A stretch of 64,000 bases of DNA from positions 1-64,000 of the forward strand of contig KV918764.1 in the NCBI GenBank assembly GCA_002049455.2. Direction: 5' to 3'. A program made the position numbers and the translations under genes. Positions 52,100 through 63,410 of the stretch are shown here, piece by piece. Each line of letters opens with the position of its first letter. The first letter of the stretch is position 1. Source of the stretch: Porphyra umbilicalis. Lineage: Eukaryota; Rhodophyta; Bangiophyceae; Bangiales; Bangiaceae. Under the pieces are notes generated by a model that had not been told where the DNA came from, ran no database searches, and worked only from the letters and a program-made list of their open reading frames with translations.

Positions 52100-53925
52100 A
52101 GTTGGGGCACACCTCGGCCCAATGACCCCCCTTGCCACACTTCCAGCAAGGGTACTCTCCCGTTTGGGTTTGGGTTGGGAGGACTCATCCCTCTGTTGGG
52201 ACCGGCGGCGTGAGTTGTCGTCGCCTCCGAGATTCGAGCCGTCCGCTGCCCCGAGTCGGACCGCCTCGTACCGGGAGCCGGGAGTAGGGGCGTCCTCGGC
52301 CCCGACGACCCGCAAGGGCGTCTGTTGCGGTGGGTAACCCCGTGTTTCCCCTGTGACCCGGGGAAATGCGGCCGCACGAGCTTGCCGCCGGAGCCGAGCC
52401 TCCTCCGCAAGCTCTTCTCGCTCCTTGGTCCGCTCCTCAAGCTGCTCAAGTCGTAGCCAGCGGTGTTCGTCGCCCTTAGTCTGGGCGACGCGAGCTCACT
52501 CCGCCTTAGTCATTTCTGGGGTGTTCCGCTCCCGAACAGTGGCGCGCGCCGCGCGGTGGAAACCTTTCACAAAGCGCCTCTCGAGCGCGCTCTCCCCGTA
52601 AATGAACCCGCACTCGGTGTTGAGGCGGCGGAGACGCTCGACGAAGGACAACTCGTCTCCGTCGTCCCGTTAGACCGCGACTTTGAGGGTCTCGTCGAGA
52701 GTAGCCACTGAGGCCTCGTTGACGTGACGCCGGAGCATCCAGTTGATGAGCTCCAGGTAGGAAGTGACCTCACCGGGGTTGCTCGCCGACGAGTTGGAAA
52801 AACAATCATCATCTCTGACTCAAGAGGTTCCTTCGTAAAGTCTTGAGGGATGTAGAAGGCTTCGCCTTCGGAGATGTTGTTGTAGTCACAGGCCTTTGCG
52901 AACTTGCGCAAGAACTGGCAGACCTTGTCACGGAAGGGACTGTCCCACTCGTCGCGTACCCCGAAGTATTGAGCCATGTCTTTCTTGCGCCGGCCCAAAG
53001 CACGGGCCTGGCGCCGCGTGTAGACAACCGACTTGTTTTCTAGCGCATAAATCTCACAATCAAACATCATCCGGTAGTACGGGTGGTTCACCGCAATCTT
53101 GGGCGGCACCACCCGAGTCGGTGGTGTCGGGGTGGCTTGAATAGGCCACCCCTCCGCCTCCGGACCGGTCGCGATGGAGAATGGCGTCGAAAACCCCGGG
53201 TCAATACACCAGGGTAACTCTCGCGACGCTCCCCCGCCTTGCTCACCACCCCCCGATTCAGGAGTCGGTTGGGTCCTCGGGTCAACACCCCGAGTGTTCT
53301 CCGTCACCGTCGACGGCGTGGGGGTAGCGCGGAACGCACCAAGTAGGGCCGCAACGGCTGACTCGTCCCCCGAGCAGGAGACATCAGTGGTCGACGACAA
53401 CGAAGAGTTGTCGCGTCGGTACCGACGGGAAGAGCGACGGTCTCGGCCCCGGCGCTCAGCGGGCCTGGACGTAGAGCCCCTCAACATCGTAGCTAGCGAT
53501 CGGGAGACTTCAGACCGAACGACCTCGGCCACGGCGTTTCGCCACTCGAGACCTGGCCATCCCCGGCATCCCGTGAGCCTGGGGGAGCACGATAAAAGCT
53601 CCCACCCGCAGGCTCCCGTGCCGAGTCTGTCATCGTCCCCCCCTCCCAAGCACCAAAAAGGGATCTCCCACCGGGCCCAAGGGCCGGGGGACCGATACCG
53701 TGGGTCCCGGCGCTGTGCTCGTGCGCCGGGGCACCCTTGGCTCTCCTTGAAACTGGGGAAGCACGACTGGAGCTCCCCCACGCAGGTTCCCGTGCCGATG
53801 GTGGCACAGACCCACAGCCCCACGTGGTAACGTCGGGCAGCTGTCATACACCTCAATGAGTGCAAGAACCCGACAGGGCCGCCTCGGGGTGAGTGTAACC
53901 AGAGGGGGCGCCTGCCGGGGGGCAA
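52100..53925 (-). pseudogene. Chromovirus Gag with CCHC zinc knuckle, decayed
   Basis: Reading down from about 53925, a Ser/Arg-rich N-terminal part (EVVRSEVSRSLATM) leads into a capsid-like region (YFGVRDEWDSPFRDKVCQFLRKFAKACDY). The frame slips near 52790 at a T run. The capsid region then continues (YLELINWMLRRHV, ECGFIYGESALERRFVKGF) with TAA at 52670-52672 and TGA near 52496-52498. It ends in one zinc knuckle, CWKCGKGGHWAEVC (CX2CX4HX4C), at about 52105-52155. Zinc knuckles bind the genomic RNA. The combination of one slip and two stops shows it is not functional. Confidence 0.75.
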
Positions 53926-54539
53926 GTCCCTGTCGGATCGATGCCCGGGGGCAAAGGCTGGAACACAGTCCGCTGCCCGCGGGCACCCGCATCCGTGGTG
54001 CCTGCGCTGGTGTGGCGATCATCCACTGAAGATCCGCCTCCGGGGGCGGAAGACCCATCGCCCCCGACACCAGGAGCCTCGACACCAGGGGGGTCTCCAT
54101 TCCCCCCCCCATCGGCCATCGACCCGGCCGAACTCAGCCAAACCTGGCGTTTCGAGGGGCCGCCCGCAGCGCCAGGCACCAAGGGGAGTAGGACCAACTA
54201 CGTTCCCCCCGAGGCGGGTTGGCGCACCGCCACCACCCCAAGAAAGGTTGAGTCGCCTTCCTCCCCTGCTGCTCCACCAAATGCGACAACACGCTCAGCC
54301 CACCCCACCCAGTTGGGGGGAAGGCAAGCCAGAACGTAATACCGGGTAGTCCTGTAAGGGAATACCCTTCCCGGAAGGAAACCCCGAAGAGCACACACGC
54401 ACGGCGTCGACCGGGGCGAGACGCCCCGAGCGACAAACACGAGATGTGTGACCGGAAGTTTACTTGCCCGCGTCGAAGGCCTCGAGGCAACACTCACGCC
54501 TCGCCCTCTTATCCCGTCTGTTCCCCTCAGACCCTACGA

Positions 54540-54621
54540 AAACTTCCCTCAGACACCGTCAAAGGACCCTCAGAAAACCCTCCTCAGACACCCTCAAAGG
54601 ACCCTCAGAAAACCCTCCCCT
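54540..54621 (+). repeat. Short tandem copies of a CAAAGGACCCTCAGAAAACCCTC unit
   Basis: The string CAGACACC(G/C)TCAAAGG continuing into ACCCTCAGAAAACCCTC appears twice in succession in the chromovirus leader. Confidence 0.7.
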
Positions 54622-54869
54622 CAGGGCCCATGGGGCCAGACTCAGCGGAGGAAGTCCGAAGCTTCGAATACCGCCTTGAGAAGAGGCGGGGGAAGGGTGC
54701 TACGTGACACCCTGGCGGCGCCCCGGGGTCAGGGGCGCGGTGTAATGTAAGTCCATAGTCCAAGTTGGGCTAACACAAAATTAGGCCCTTTACTAGGGGC
54801 CCGCCCGGGGGGGTTACTAGTCCCAGGGAAGTCTCGAGATCGTGGTTATGGTTAGTGAGCCACGGGGTG

Positions 54870-54887
54870 ATCAAAAGTGGGTCGCCA
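54870..54887 (-). promoter_or_regulatory. Candidate primer-binding site of the chromovirus
   Basis: On the minus strand TGGCGACCCACTTTTGATC starts at 54887. It has the TGG start expected of a tRNA-primed site and lies about 950 bases upstream of the Gag region. No LTR pair was recognised on either side, so this is tentative. Confidence 0.3.
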
Positions 54888-55003
54888 ACGGAAAAATTTG
54901 AAATATGTGGCAGTGGGACATTTTTCTCGGGGATCTGGTTCCCCGAGTGTGGGGGCAATGTGTCGGGCTGTCACAGGCACAATCAGTGCCCCCAGACATT
55001 TAA

Positions 55004-57043
55004 TCAATACCCCCGTGAGCGCGGGGTATAGCCATGGCCATCGTCCCGGCTAGGACCCTCTTCAGGGGCATAGTACTCCGGCCTCGAGGGGCACGGCGGG
55101 TTGGCCGACGGCCCTGTTGTCGCCCCGTACAGAGGCACAGCTGGGGCTCCAAAGCCCGCCCCATGAGAGGGTGCGGGCGATGAACCCGACCCCCACCCGA
55201 AGGGGAAGGCAGTCGATGCACCCAGAACCGCCCCATAAGCAGACACGGGAGACGAACCCGACCCCATCCCAAACGGGGGTGCGGCCATAGCGCCAGAACC
55301 CGCCTCATAATGGGGTGGGGCGGGAGAAGGAGGACGCTGGTGCGTCGCCGGGGAGATAGGGCCTGCGGTGGGAGCCGCCGCCCCTAGGTGACGAATAGAC
55401 CAACCCGTCAGGACGGTGTTAGTCTCAGTCAACGCCACTCCGTACTCCTCCGCCAACATATGGCGGAGTGACTCAGCTGTGCCAAATGTGCACAGCCGCT
55501 CCGCCTCACGGTCCCCCATAGGGCGTGACGCAACCGAGACCATCTCGTCGCGAAGCCGCACGAACACGCGGCTCAAGGCCATGATGAGGCTGTGGTCCAC
55601 CCTGTTGTTTAGGATGGGGGGAAGGTCCCCTAGGGAACGCCCCAACCCCGACCACACGGAAGGACCCACGGGTCGAAGAAGCCCTAGTTGGGCAGCCCCC
55701 TCGCACAAAAACAGGGGCATAGGCCCCACCGGGGGCCCAGAGTGCCCCCCAATACGGGGAACCGGGCTACTCCTGACGAGGAGGTAGGCTCAACGCGCCC
55801 GCGTGTTCCGCGAACCCCCACGGGCGGAGTAAGAGAGAGAAACGCCCCCCCAAATGGGCGTCGGCAAGCGCGAAGCCGCCGCCGCACGAGTAGGCTGTGA
55901 AGAGGCCGACGCTGCGGCCAAGGCCGCGGCAAGACCATACCGCGACGGACTCAATTCGGCCAACTCGCGGTCCAGGGTGCGGAGGCGCTGGTCGGGAAGG
56001 ATGTCCCTTGCGCAAGGGAGGCGAGGTTCTTTAAGTCCCTCCGAGAGGGTTAACACCCCCTCGTCGTTGACCGCCTTGGCGCAACGGAAGACGCTCCGGG
56101 GGGTCCCTCCCCACTTCATCCAGCAGGCGTCAGCCTGCTCCTTCATCCGACGGAGCAGTACGAGCCCCGCCTCTGAGAGAGGTTGGGCAGTAGAGTCTTC
56201 CGAGCATAAGCGCTCGGCCGTTAAGACCCCGAAGGCCTCACGCAAGGCAACCGGCAAGCGCCACAGACGCTCATGATGGCGAATGCTGCCGACGAGGACG
56301 TCGGCAGCCTCTACGGCCCACAGGAGGGCTAAAATGATATGGTAGGGACCCCCGAGGGTCTCGCGCATGAGTTGGCTGCCCTGCAGCCCAACCATCTGGG
56401 GAACCCGCGCGGCCATGCCGCGCGGTACTTCCACGGAAGCTCACCACGCCGGAGTAGCGGGGTAGAGCACCTGGCGGCGGGCCACCGGGATGTCCCGCAA
56501 CTCGCACTGCTCATAGAGCGCGAGGATGCCCATGTCGCTACGACAGAACCACTCTTCCATGACCTCCGGCATATAGGAGCCGGGGTCTGACGCCCCCAAC
56601 TAAGGGGGCGAACCGGGGTGGTACTCCCACGAGTAGAAGGGGGCGCTACGCACCTCGGGAGGAAGCTCCCGGTTCGCCAAGTGGTTCAAAGCCTGACAGA
56701 TTTGCCAATCCTCCTTCTGCCGGAGGAAGGGAAAGTCCGTACCCGTCCTCTCGGCGACGGCATAACGAGTTCCATAGAGCGCTCGGATGCTTGTCCAGAC
56801 ATGCGTCATGCGGCGGCAATCAATGGCCGCGTACCGCTGCTCGAAGAGCGAAACGCCGGGGGGTTCCCAAGGGAACCGCCGAAATTGGTCATCCACGAGG
56901 GCCGGGGCCGGCCACGAGGCCTACAGCAGGTTGGTCAGAGTGACTTCAATCTCCTCCTCCGGACCGAGCACATCGCCCGACCCGCCCTGGCGGCTATCCA
57001 CTGCCATGGCGGCCGCTGCGTCGGCCTCACTGGCGGAAGCCAT
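55004..57043 (-). pseudogene. Gag-like ORF of unknown retroelement, copy B, four in-frame stops
   Basis: One reading frame runs from ATG 57043 to TAA/TAG-type end at 55004 (about 679 codons) and stays coherent despite stops near 56918, at 56600, near 56445 and at 55790. It starts ASASEADAAAAMAVDS and contains EEEIEVTLTNLL, HVWTSIRALYGTRYAV, WQICQALNHLANREL, then VLLRRMKEQADACWMKWGG and FRCAKAVNDEGVLTLSEGL. A helical region follows, with a Gly/Ser/Pro/Tyr-rich tail ending PRSRGY. No frameshift is needed. It is related to the plus-strand ORF at 45.7-47.7 kb. A Gag-like role is inferred from architecture only. Confidence 0.6.
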
Positions 57044-58195
57044 CGGGTCTCGTAGAACCGGAGACTCGGAAACAAGAGGTGGGCCTCACCGAAGGGGGGG
57101 CATAGGGAATTTGGGGACGCCGGACCCAGCCCGGAATCACGCTGGAAGAGCCGTCCCCAACACGTGACGACCCGGACACTTACGGGTGTCCCGGCACACA
57201 GGAACACCGGTCCGCGGTGGGGAGGGGAATAGAGGATACGAGCCCCGGGCCTTCCCCCGGGAATTTAAAAGGCGGTGACACACCGCCCTCGGGCGTGCGA
57301 GACGCGGGCCCTGAGGTGGGGGATATGTGGGGCAATCCCCCTGGAATCGGATGACACGACCATCCGGCCGGGGCCAGAGGGGGCGGGTCGCGAGCTTCCA
57401 CGTAGCATTTCCCAGAGGGGGGTGACGTGTGGCTCCCCCTCGGGTGGGTGCCCGGAGTGGCCCCCAAACTCACCCTTAGCTCCCCCTCCTGGGGGGTGAA
57501 CGAAGGAGCATCTCCTGATCGGGCTTCCCGGAGGGGCCTGACACAGACGGAAGGGGCGCCGACCCCTTTCATCTGGGCCCCCTTGAGGGGCCGGGAAGCT
57601 TTTGGCAGCTTGCGCACTCGGGCCAGGTCACGGAACCGAGATCAGATCTCGGTCACTAAAGATATTTCCCAAGGGCTTCCATCGGACAATTGGAAAATCC
57701 TGGGGCTAAGTCCCTTGGGATTTAGAGGGACGTACAAGTCCAGGCTGACCCAAAAATCTATGGGCCCGATATCTCTTCCAGTTGAAGAGTGTCACTTGAT
57801 CCGTGGCAGGGGCCACCGGATGCTCCTGTTCCAGGATGGTGGCCCTCTGGGCACCGGTCCCCCCATGACCGCCTCGTGGGCAGGGTTCGTGTGCGCGTTT
57901 TGCTTCTCCAGAGGGTATATGAGTGTGAGTGCTGGGATCGACCTGCTTCAATGAATACATCAGCGTTGCGTTTGCGTTAGTTCCGGCGTTTTGGTGCGCT
58001 TCGCGCCCTGTGATCCAGGCGTTTGTGTTCTTTCTACATTGTGTCGCTCCGCATCCTGTGCTGGGTTTTCTGACGGGGCCGTGCCCCGTCGGCTTTGCGG
58101 GCAGAAACCACTACAACCAGCTCATTATCTGAATAATCGTCGACCGAACTATACTCCACCTCGTTCAGAGCGTTGAGCGCGTTCACATGTCGCTT
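57044..58195. other. Retroelement flank, no gene seen
   Basis: No convincing reading frame. A near-perfect palindrome ACCGAGATCAGATCTCGGT lies at about 57635-57654. The block 57600-58110 has the mixed composition of an LTR or leader, but no second copy was found in the window. Confidence 0.35.
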
Positions 58196-59580
58196 TGCCT
58201 TGCACGCACGCTTCTTTGCCTATTGGCACATTCTTTATCCTCGCGGGTGTCACCGGCCACGGTGCCGCGCTGAGCGTCCTTGTTGCGCCTCAAGCGCCCG
58301 TCATTTTGCCGCGTCGCCAGGCTTGCCCCCGCTTTCTGGGACGGCATACGGCATTGACCGTCCGCCTGCTCAGATATGGCATGCGGCTGGCGCTGCAGCG
58401 CGGCTTGCTCGACCAGCTTCTTTCACGCTCCGAGGAAGGAGTAAGCTTTGCTACGAGCCTGGGAGTAACTCAAAAAGCCATTCCAGGCCTCCAACGCGTG
58501 CTCACCTTAGGCGCCCAGGGAGCCAAATCGCCGCAAGAAGGCAGGCGCATGGTGCGCAAGGGCGTGCAATTGGGGGATCACACTTTGCCAAGGGAAGGCC
58601 ACATGTAGGGGGGGCACCAAACCCCGCGCCACTCGTGTAAACGACTCAACCTCGGCCAATGGAGTGTCCGCGGCGGTGTTGAGCGCCCCGACAGGAGCAG
58701 CCCAGGCAGTCCACCCAGAGCGCAGTGCCGCCAGTTGTCCCGTCGACAGGTACGGCACCAGTGGGGCACATACCAGAGGGGACTTGACAGTCTGCTGATA
58801 GCACTCGCTTGCCTCTCGAGCGCCACCGTGGTAGGGGGCGGCGCTGACACTACTGTCCTCCAACAGGGACCGCCCCAGATCTTTCGCGGCTTCCAAGCAG
58901 GCATCTGCCCCTCCAGCCTCATAGGCGGCCTCCAAACCCAAGTAGATTAATGTTTAGGTACCTCAGAGCCTCTTGTGCAAGAGAATCACAGTGACCTCGT
59001 CAGGGTCGACCGCGAGCAGCTGACATATGAAAATGGAAAGATATTGCCATGGGGATAACGGCGGTGTCAAAATGTCGTCATCGCACGTCCGGTAGGCCAT
59101 TATCGCGTAAAGTAATTGTTAATGCGTGCGCAGCCCAGTCGGAGGCGCCCCACGCCGTTGGAGCGTGCCATGATTGGCAATCAACTCCGCGTGGAAGGGT
59201 CCCGGTCGGATATTGGCAGGGAAGAACACATACGGGACGCGCGCCGCAGCCCCCGCATGGCAGACCAGCGCCGACATAAAGGACAGATTCCCCGTCCAGA
59301 TGAGCCTTAAATCTCTGCGGGTACTCTCCACGACGACGCCTCGCTTAAGGGTCCGTTTAAGGTCCGCCATCCACGGCCCAATCATTTGATGAAGGGAAGC
59401 ACAGTCATCGGCAAAGAAAAGCATTGTCGACATCAATGTGCTGTTAGGGAGACTGTGAGGGCAGGCTTGATGGACCGCAGTAGCCACGAGAGGGCCGAAA
59501 GACACTCGGTCTCTCGACGTTCTCCAGTGGGTCTTACGGCAGGGTCTACGTAGAGCTGCCCTTACGCGCTGAAATCGCAC
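58196..59580 (-). pseudogene. Unrecognised decayed ORF with several in-frame stops
   Basis: Minus-strand frame from about 59580 to about 58196. Protein-like sequence continues across TAA at 59119, TGA and TAA near 58965-58955, TAA at 58507 and TGA near 58427 without leaving the frame. Segments include MLFFADDCASLHQMIGPWM, RRDLRLIWTGNLSFMSALV, YVFFPANIRPGPFHAELIA, DPDEVTVILLHKRL, GLEAAYEAGGADACLEAAK and IPQLHALAHHAPAFLRRFG. The 3' part becomes Arg/Gln-rich. It lies beside the gag-like copy B on the same strand and probably belongs to a mobile element, but no enzyme motif is recognised. Confidence 0.45.
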
Positions 59581-62500
59581 TTTACTCTACGCTCTCACAG
59601 CACCATTCAGGGCGCTCACCCTCCCCCCCCGTCACATGCACTGTGGCAGGGGTGTTGCGTCGTGCAGCTATCTGGACGCGGGACTTGGACTGCTTGTGTA
59701 AATGTCAGTCTTTGGTCCTTTGTATTGCCTACCGGTCCTTGAGAACACCCAGCGATGTGACGCTTCCACCCCCGCTGCCGCTCGCTCCCCCCGTCCGCGC
59801 TCCTTGCTGCGGTCCACCCCCCTCGCTGCCGCCTGACTCCCCCACCCGCACCCCCTCCTCTTTGTGGCCACTACCCAGCCGCCTTTCATTCCACCACTCG
59901 CCTGCCTGGCCTAGCCTGGCCGTCGCTTCCACCACCCGCCGCCGCTGCCGCTGACGGCCGCCCCCTTCCCCCCCCTGGCTACCGTCGCCCTGTCAGTGCC
60001 GCCGCTGCCTCCCCTCTTCCCCTTCGGCCGTCCCCACCTTTTTCTCTCTGGCACAAGCTCTCTCCCCTCTTGCAGCCGCTATCCAGCCGTCGCCGCGGCC
60101 GGCTGCCGGTGCCACCACCGTCGGCCAGCGGCACGCAGCTCCCCCATTGCTGCCCTGCCGCACCCGTCGCCGCACGCCCCACCGGCCGACGGGCGCCTCC
60201 GCCGCATAAGCCTACCCGTTCCCACGTCCTTCCCCCGCGGCAGCCGCAGCCCGCACTATCGGCGGCCGGCTGCTGTGAAGCCCCCCCTTCGCATGTCGCT
60301 CCGCCGGCGCCAGCCGTCAGCTGCTGACGCTTCCTGGCTTTTCCCCACCCCGCTGACTACTTACTTGCTTGGCTGGCACTGGTCTGTCCCCCACGGCGCT
60401 TGAATGGCTTCTTTCCCTCCTAGATGCCCACCGCTCAGCGCCACGGGGACAGTTGCTGCCGCCGCCGCCACCGCAGCAGCCGCCGCTTCCACTGCCAGCG
60501 GCCTCGGCCACGGTTTGCCGTTGCTCCCCCTCCCTGATGCCGTCACTTTCCCGCCAGGAACTGGGCGCAGCGGCGCCGCGGCGGCGGTGTGGCGGCAGCT
60601 GTGGCCGCGGCGGGGTCGCAGGGGGGCTCCCGCGACGTCAGAAGCCGCTGGCGCGGCCGCTGTGGCCAGAGCCTCTGCCGCTAGTGCCGCTAAACTGTGC
60701 GACTGATCTCGGAAGGGGGAGGATGGAGACGAGAGCGGGTCAGCGGCAGTGCTGGGGCGGGTGTGGAGGGTAGACGCGGGCTGTGATTGGCTTTGCGAAC
60801 GGACTCTCCGTTTCGTTGACAGCACGTTGTCGAAGGGTGCGGGGGAGTGGCACTGAATGAGTCTGAGAAGTTCCAGCAATCGCAGAGTTGCGGTGCTAGG
60901 GGTGGTGTTGAGATGGTGTACAACTGCAGTCGTACAGCTGACTGGATATGGTGTTTTTGGGTGTAGAAAAGAACGTGAAGGAAATGTCTGCGAGCTTGGG
61001 CTGTAGGACCATTGTTCTTAGCGCCTTCAACAGACTCTGACGGGACTGCGAGAAAAACATGTTATGCCCAATTGTCATCAAGATGTGTCGCATGCACTAT
61101 CGTCTTCTCCTTCCGGATTGCTCTTCCAGGGGCCCCAGATCGATCCAGGTCGGGGGTACACATGAAAATTCTGTTCGAAACATGGGTAGCGCATTTTTCT
61201 TTCTCAGTCGTTCCTGGGTATAACGACTGCGCTGTGCATGGTGGTATAGGTGGCTAAGCGCACAGACAACCGCTTCGTGCTCATTTGTACCTCCCAACAT
61301 GACCCAAACGTACAACAGCATCCGAACCGCCCCCAACCCTCGGCCTGCCTCTCTGCCTCTGAGAGTCGGTCCCGACACCCTCCAGATCTTCAAGAAAACT
61401 CAAAGGCAAACACACTCCCAATGCAGCTCGTAACCGGTAAAAGCAGCAGCAGCGAGCGTGCGGGGGGAGGACAGCAGGCAGCGAGGGACAGCAAACGCCA
61501 ACCATGGGGAGCCAAACGACGCGAGTGGCAGAGTGCACAGCTGCCAGTCAGTGACGGAGTTAGACAGCCTTGCACGATAACAGCCAGAACGCGGTGGTAG
61601 CAGGGCGGGCGGCGGGCAGTGGCAGCAGGTGCAGCGGGGCAGCTGCAGCGGCCCGGCCGCGACAGCGAGGTGGGGAGGGGGGCCGACGACGGCGACGAAT
61701 GCGGAGTGGTGGCCGCCAGAAAGGTTGGGGCTGGAGCCAGTGGCAGCAGGAGGAAGGTCGCCGCAGCGGCGGCGACCGGGCGGCGGCGGCCGGGAAACGG
61801 CAGTGCCGTGGGTGGCGGCTGAGCAGCAGCTGTACCCGGGGGGGGAAGGTACAGGCAGACGCAAGCGACAGCAGGGGGTAGCAAGTTGCCGGGGGGGAAT
61901 TCGACTGGGCAGCAGGGGGGGGGGGGGCGGCTGCCTGACTGCAGCAGCGGGGACAGGCGGACACGGCGGGGCCGGCGGGCGGCGGCGGGAGCGGCGGCCG
62001 GCAGCGGCGGCGGCGGCGGCGGCGGGGGCGGGGGAGGCGGCGGCGGCGGCCAGCGGCGGGGGCCGCGGCCGCGGCGGCCAGCGGCGGTGGCGGGGGCGGC
62101 GGCAGCGACGGCGGCGGCGGCGGCGGGGGGGCGGCGGCCAGCGGCGGCGGCGGCGGTGGGGGCGGCGGCGGCGGCGGGGGGGGTGGCTGCGGGGGGGGCG
62201 GGGGCAGGGCACGTCGCTGGGTATTCCTGTAGGGAACGTCGACCCAGGCAGGCGGAGTGAAAAACCACAATTGAAGGATCGAGAGCATGTGCAAGTCCGT
62301 GCGACACTGTCAGAATCCCTTCTCATCAGGCACAGATGGCCAAGGGAATACGCGGGCGATGAGTGGCTGATGCAGGAGACTCGCCCGGCCTCTCGCAGCC
62401 ACCCCAGCTCCCGGTGGTGGAATCAGCGGGGTCGACAGAGGTGTGGACCAATGCTGACAGCGTGCCCTAGGCGCATTGAGAGAACTCTACTCTACACCCT

Positions 62501-62732
62501 GATTCCAGCCTCTGGAGGCACGTAGTGTGGTCCCGGTCCGGGGAGTGTCTTTGTATATACGCCATGAGCTTGGCAGTGGGCGTGCTACGCTCACCTTTGT
62601 ACAACATGACGTACAAACGTAAGTCTGGCGTCGAATCAGCATGCAGGGTGTAGGGTTCCCTCCTCCTCCCCCCCCCCTCCCCCCGACGACGACTGCCCAT
62701 CCGACGCGACACGCACGGAACGCCGCCGCCTC
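59581..62732. other. No supported gene; low-complexity C-rich and GGC-rich sequence
   Basis: 59750-60340 is pyrimidine-rich (CCGCTGCC, CCCCC). 60400-60680 is GCC/CAG-rich. 61600-62210 is made of GGC/GGCAGC repeats coding poly-Ala/Gly or poly-Pro in every frame. Between these, 60780-61420 and 62230-62640 are ordinary in composition but without a gene-like frame. Confidence 0.4.
61975..62205. repeat. GGC trinucleotide-rich microsatellite
   Basis: Near-continuous GGC/GCG repeats with GGGGGC interruptions over about 230 bases. All frames are open. Confidence 0.8.
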
Positions 62733-63410
62733 CCGACGGGTGCCGCTTGCGTAGTGGTGCTTATCGTGTGTTCACGCGGAAACGCGCTTTTCTTGAAAAA
62801 AGCTCCGAAACCCCCTCCGTAAGGCCCTCCACAAGGGCGTCCATTTGTGGATGACCTGTGGAAGAACTGCGGGACGGGCCGCAAGAGTTTGTAACTTACA
62901 TTTTACAGGGTGACTCACAAGCTGGTTCAGAGAAAATCTCCAGCTGTCAAGAGCGACACGAAGCCAATCGCCATGACGTCTAAGAGTCTCCTTGATCCGA
63001 TCGTCAATCAATATCGACCGCATCACCGCATATGTGGCTATTGTTAGCGAGCTGCACAGACTGCTGACGGCTGGGAGATTGTCAATGCCTATGGCGTAAG
63101 CGACATGGTCGTTCTACAGCTAGGCCTCCTCCGTAAGATGCTGACGTCGCAACTATTTGCGACGTGCAGGGAAGCGGCGAACGGGCTGAGGGAAGGCTAT
63201 GGCCGTGCTCAGCGCCTCGAGACGGTTCGGATGATATAAAGTTGACAAACCGGACAGCGCGCTCTTCCGCTGCGCAAATTGTTGTGGGCGAAATCGCCGT
63301 TTACGCTACATGCAGGCCGGTCCGCAAGATTGTTACGGAGCTTTTTACAAGAATTGCGCGTTTGCGTGTGAACACACGATAAGCACCACTGCGCTGCCAC
63401 GCCCCGTCGG
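62733..63410. mobile_element. Candidate element with 75 bp imperfect terminal inverted repeats
   Basis: 62733-62807 and 63336-63410 are inverted copies, about 64 of 75 positions alike, with a 22-base identical core (TGAACACACGATAAGCACCA plus CT). Outer ends read CCGACGGG and CCCGTCGG. The 528 bp between them has no recognised domain; a minus-strand frame at 62772-63026 (RHGDWLRVALDSWRF) looks protein-like but short. No target duplication was found. Confidence 0.6.

Larger units (their letters stand above)
53926..55003. other. Chromovirus leader and junction; LTR not identified
   Basis: Contains a direct repeat at about 54535-54620, where blocks with CAGACAC(C)..TCAAAGGACCCTCAGAAAAC are repeated, and the candidate primer-binding site. 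A 5' LTR would be expected to the right of about 54890, but sequence matching it near 47.7-47.9 kb was not found by eye. Confidence 0.35.

Noticed and set aside
61390-62326. Proline-rich 300-codon proteins at 61.4-62.3 kb
   Set aside because: They are translations of GGC/CCG microsatellite in every frame. No domain and no consistent frame.
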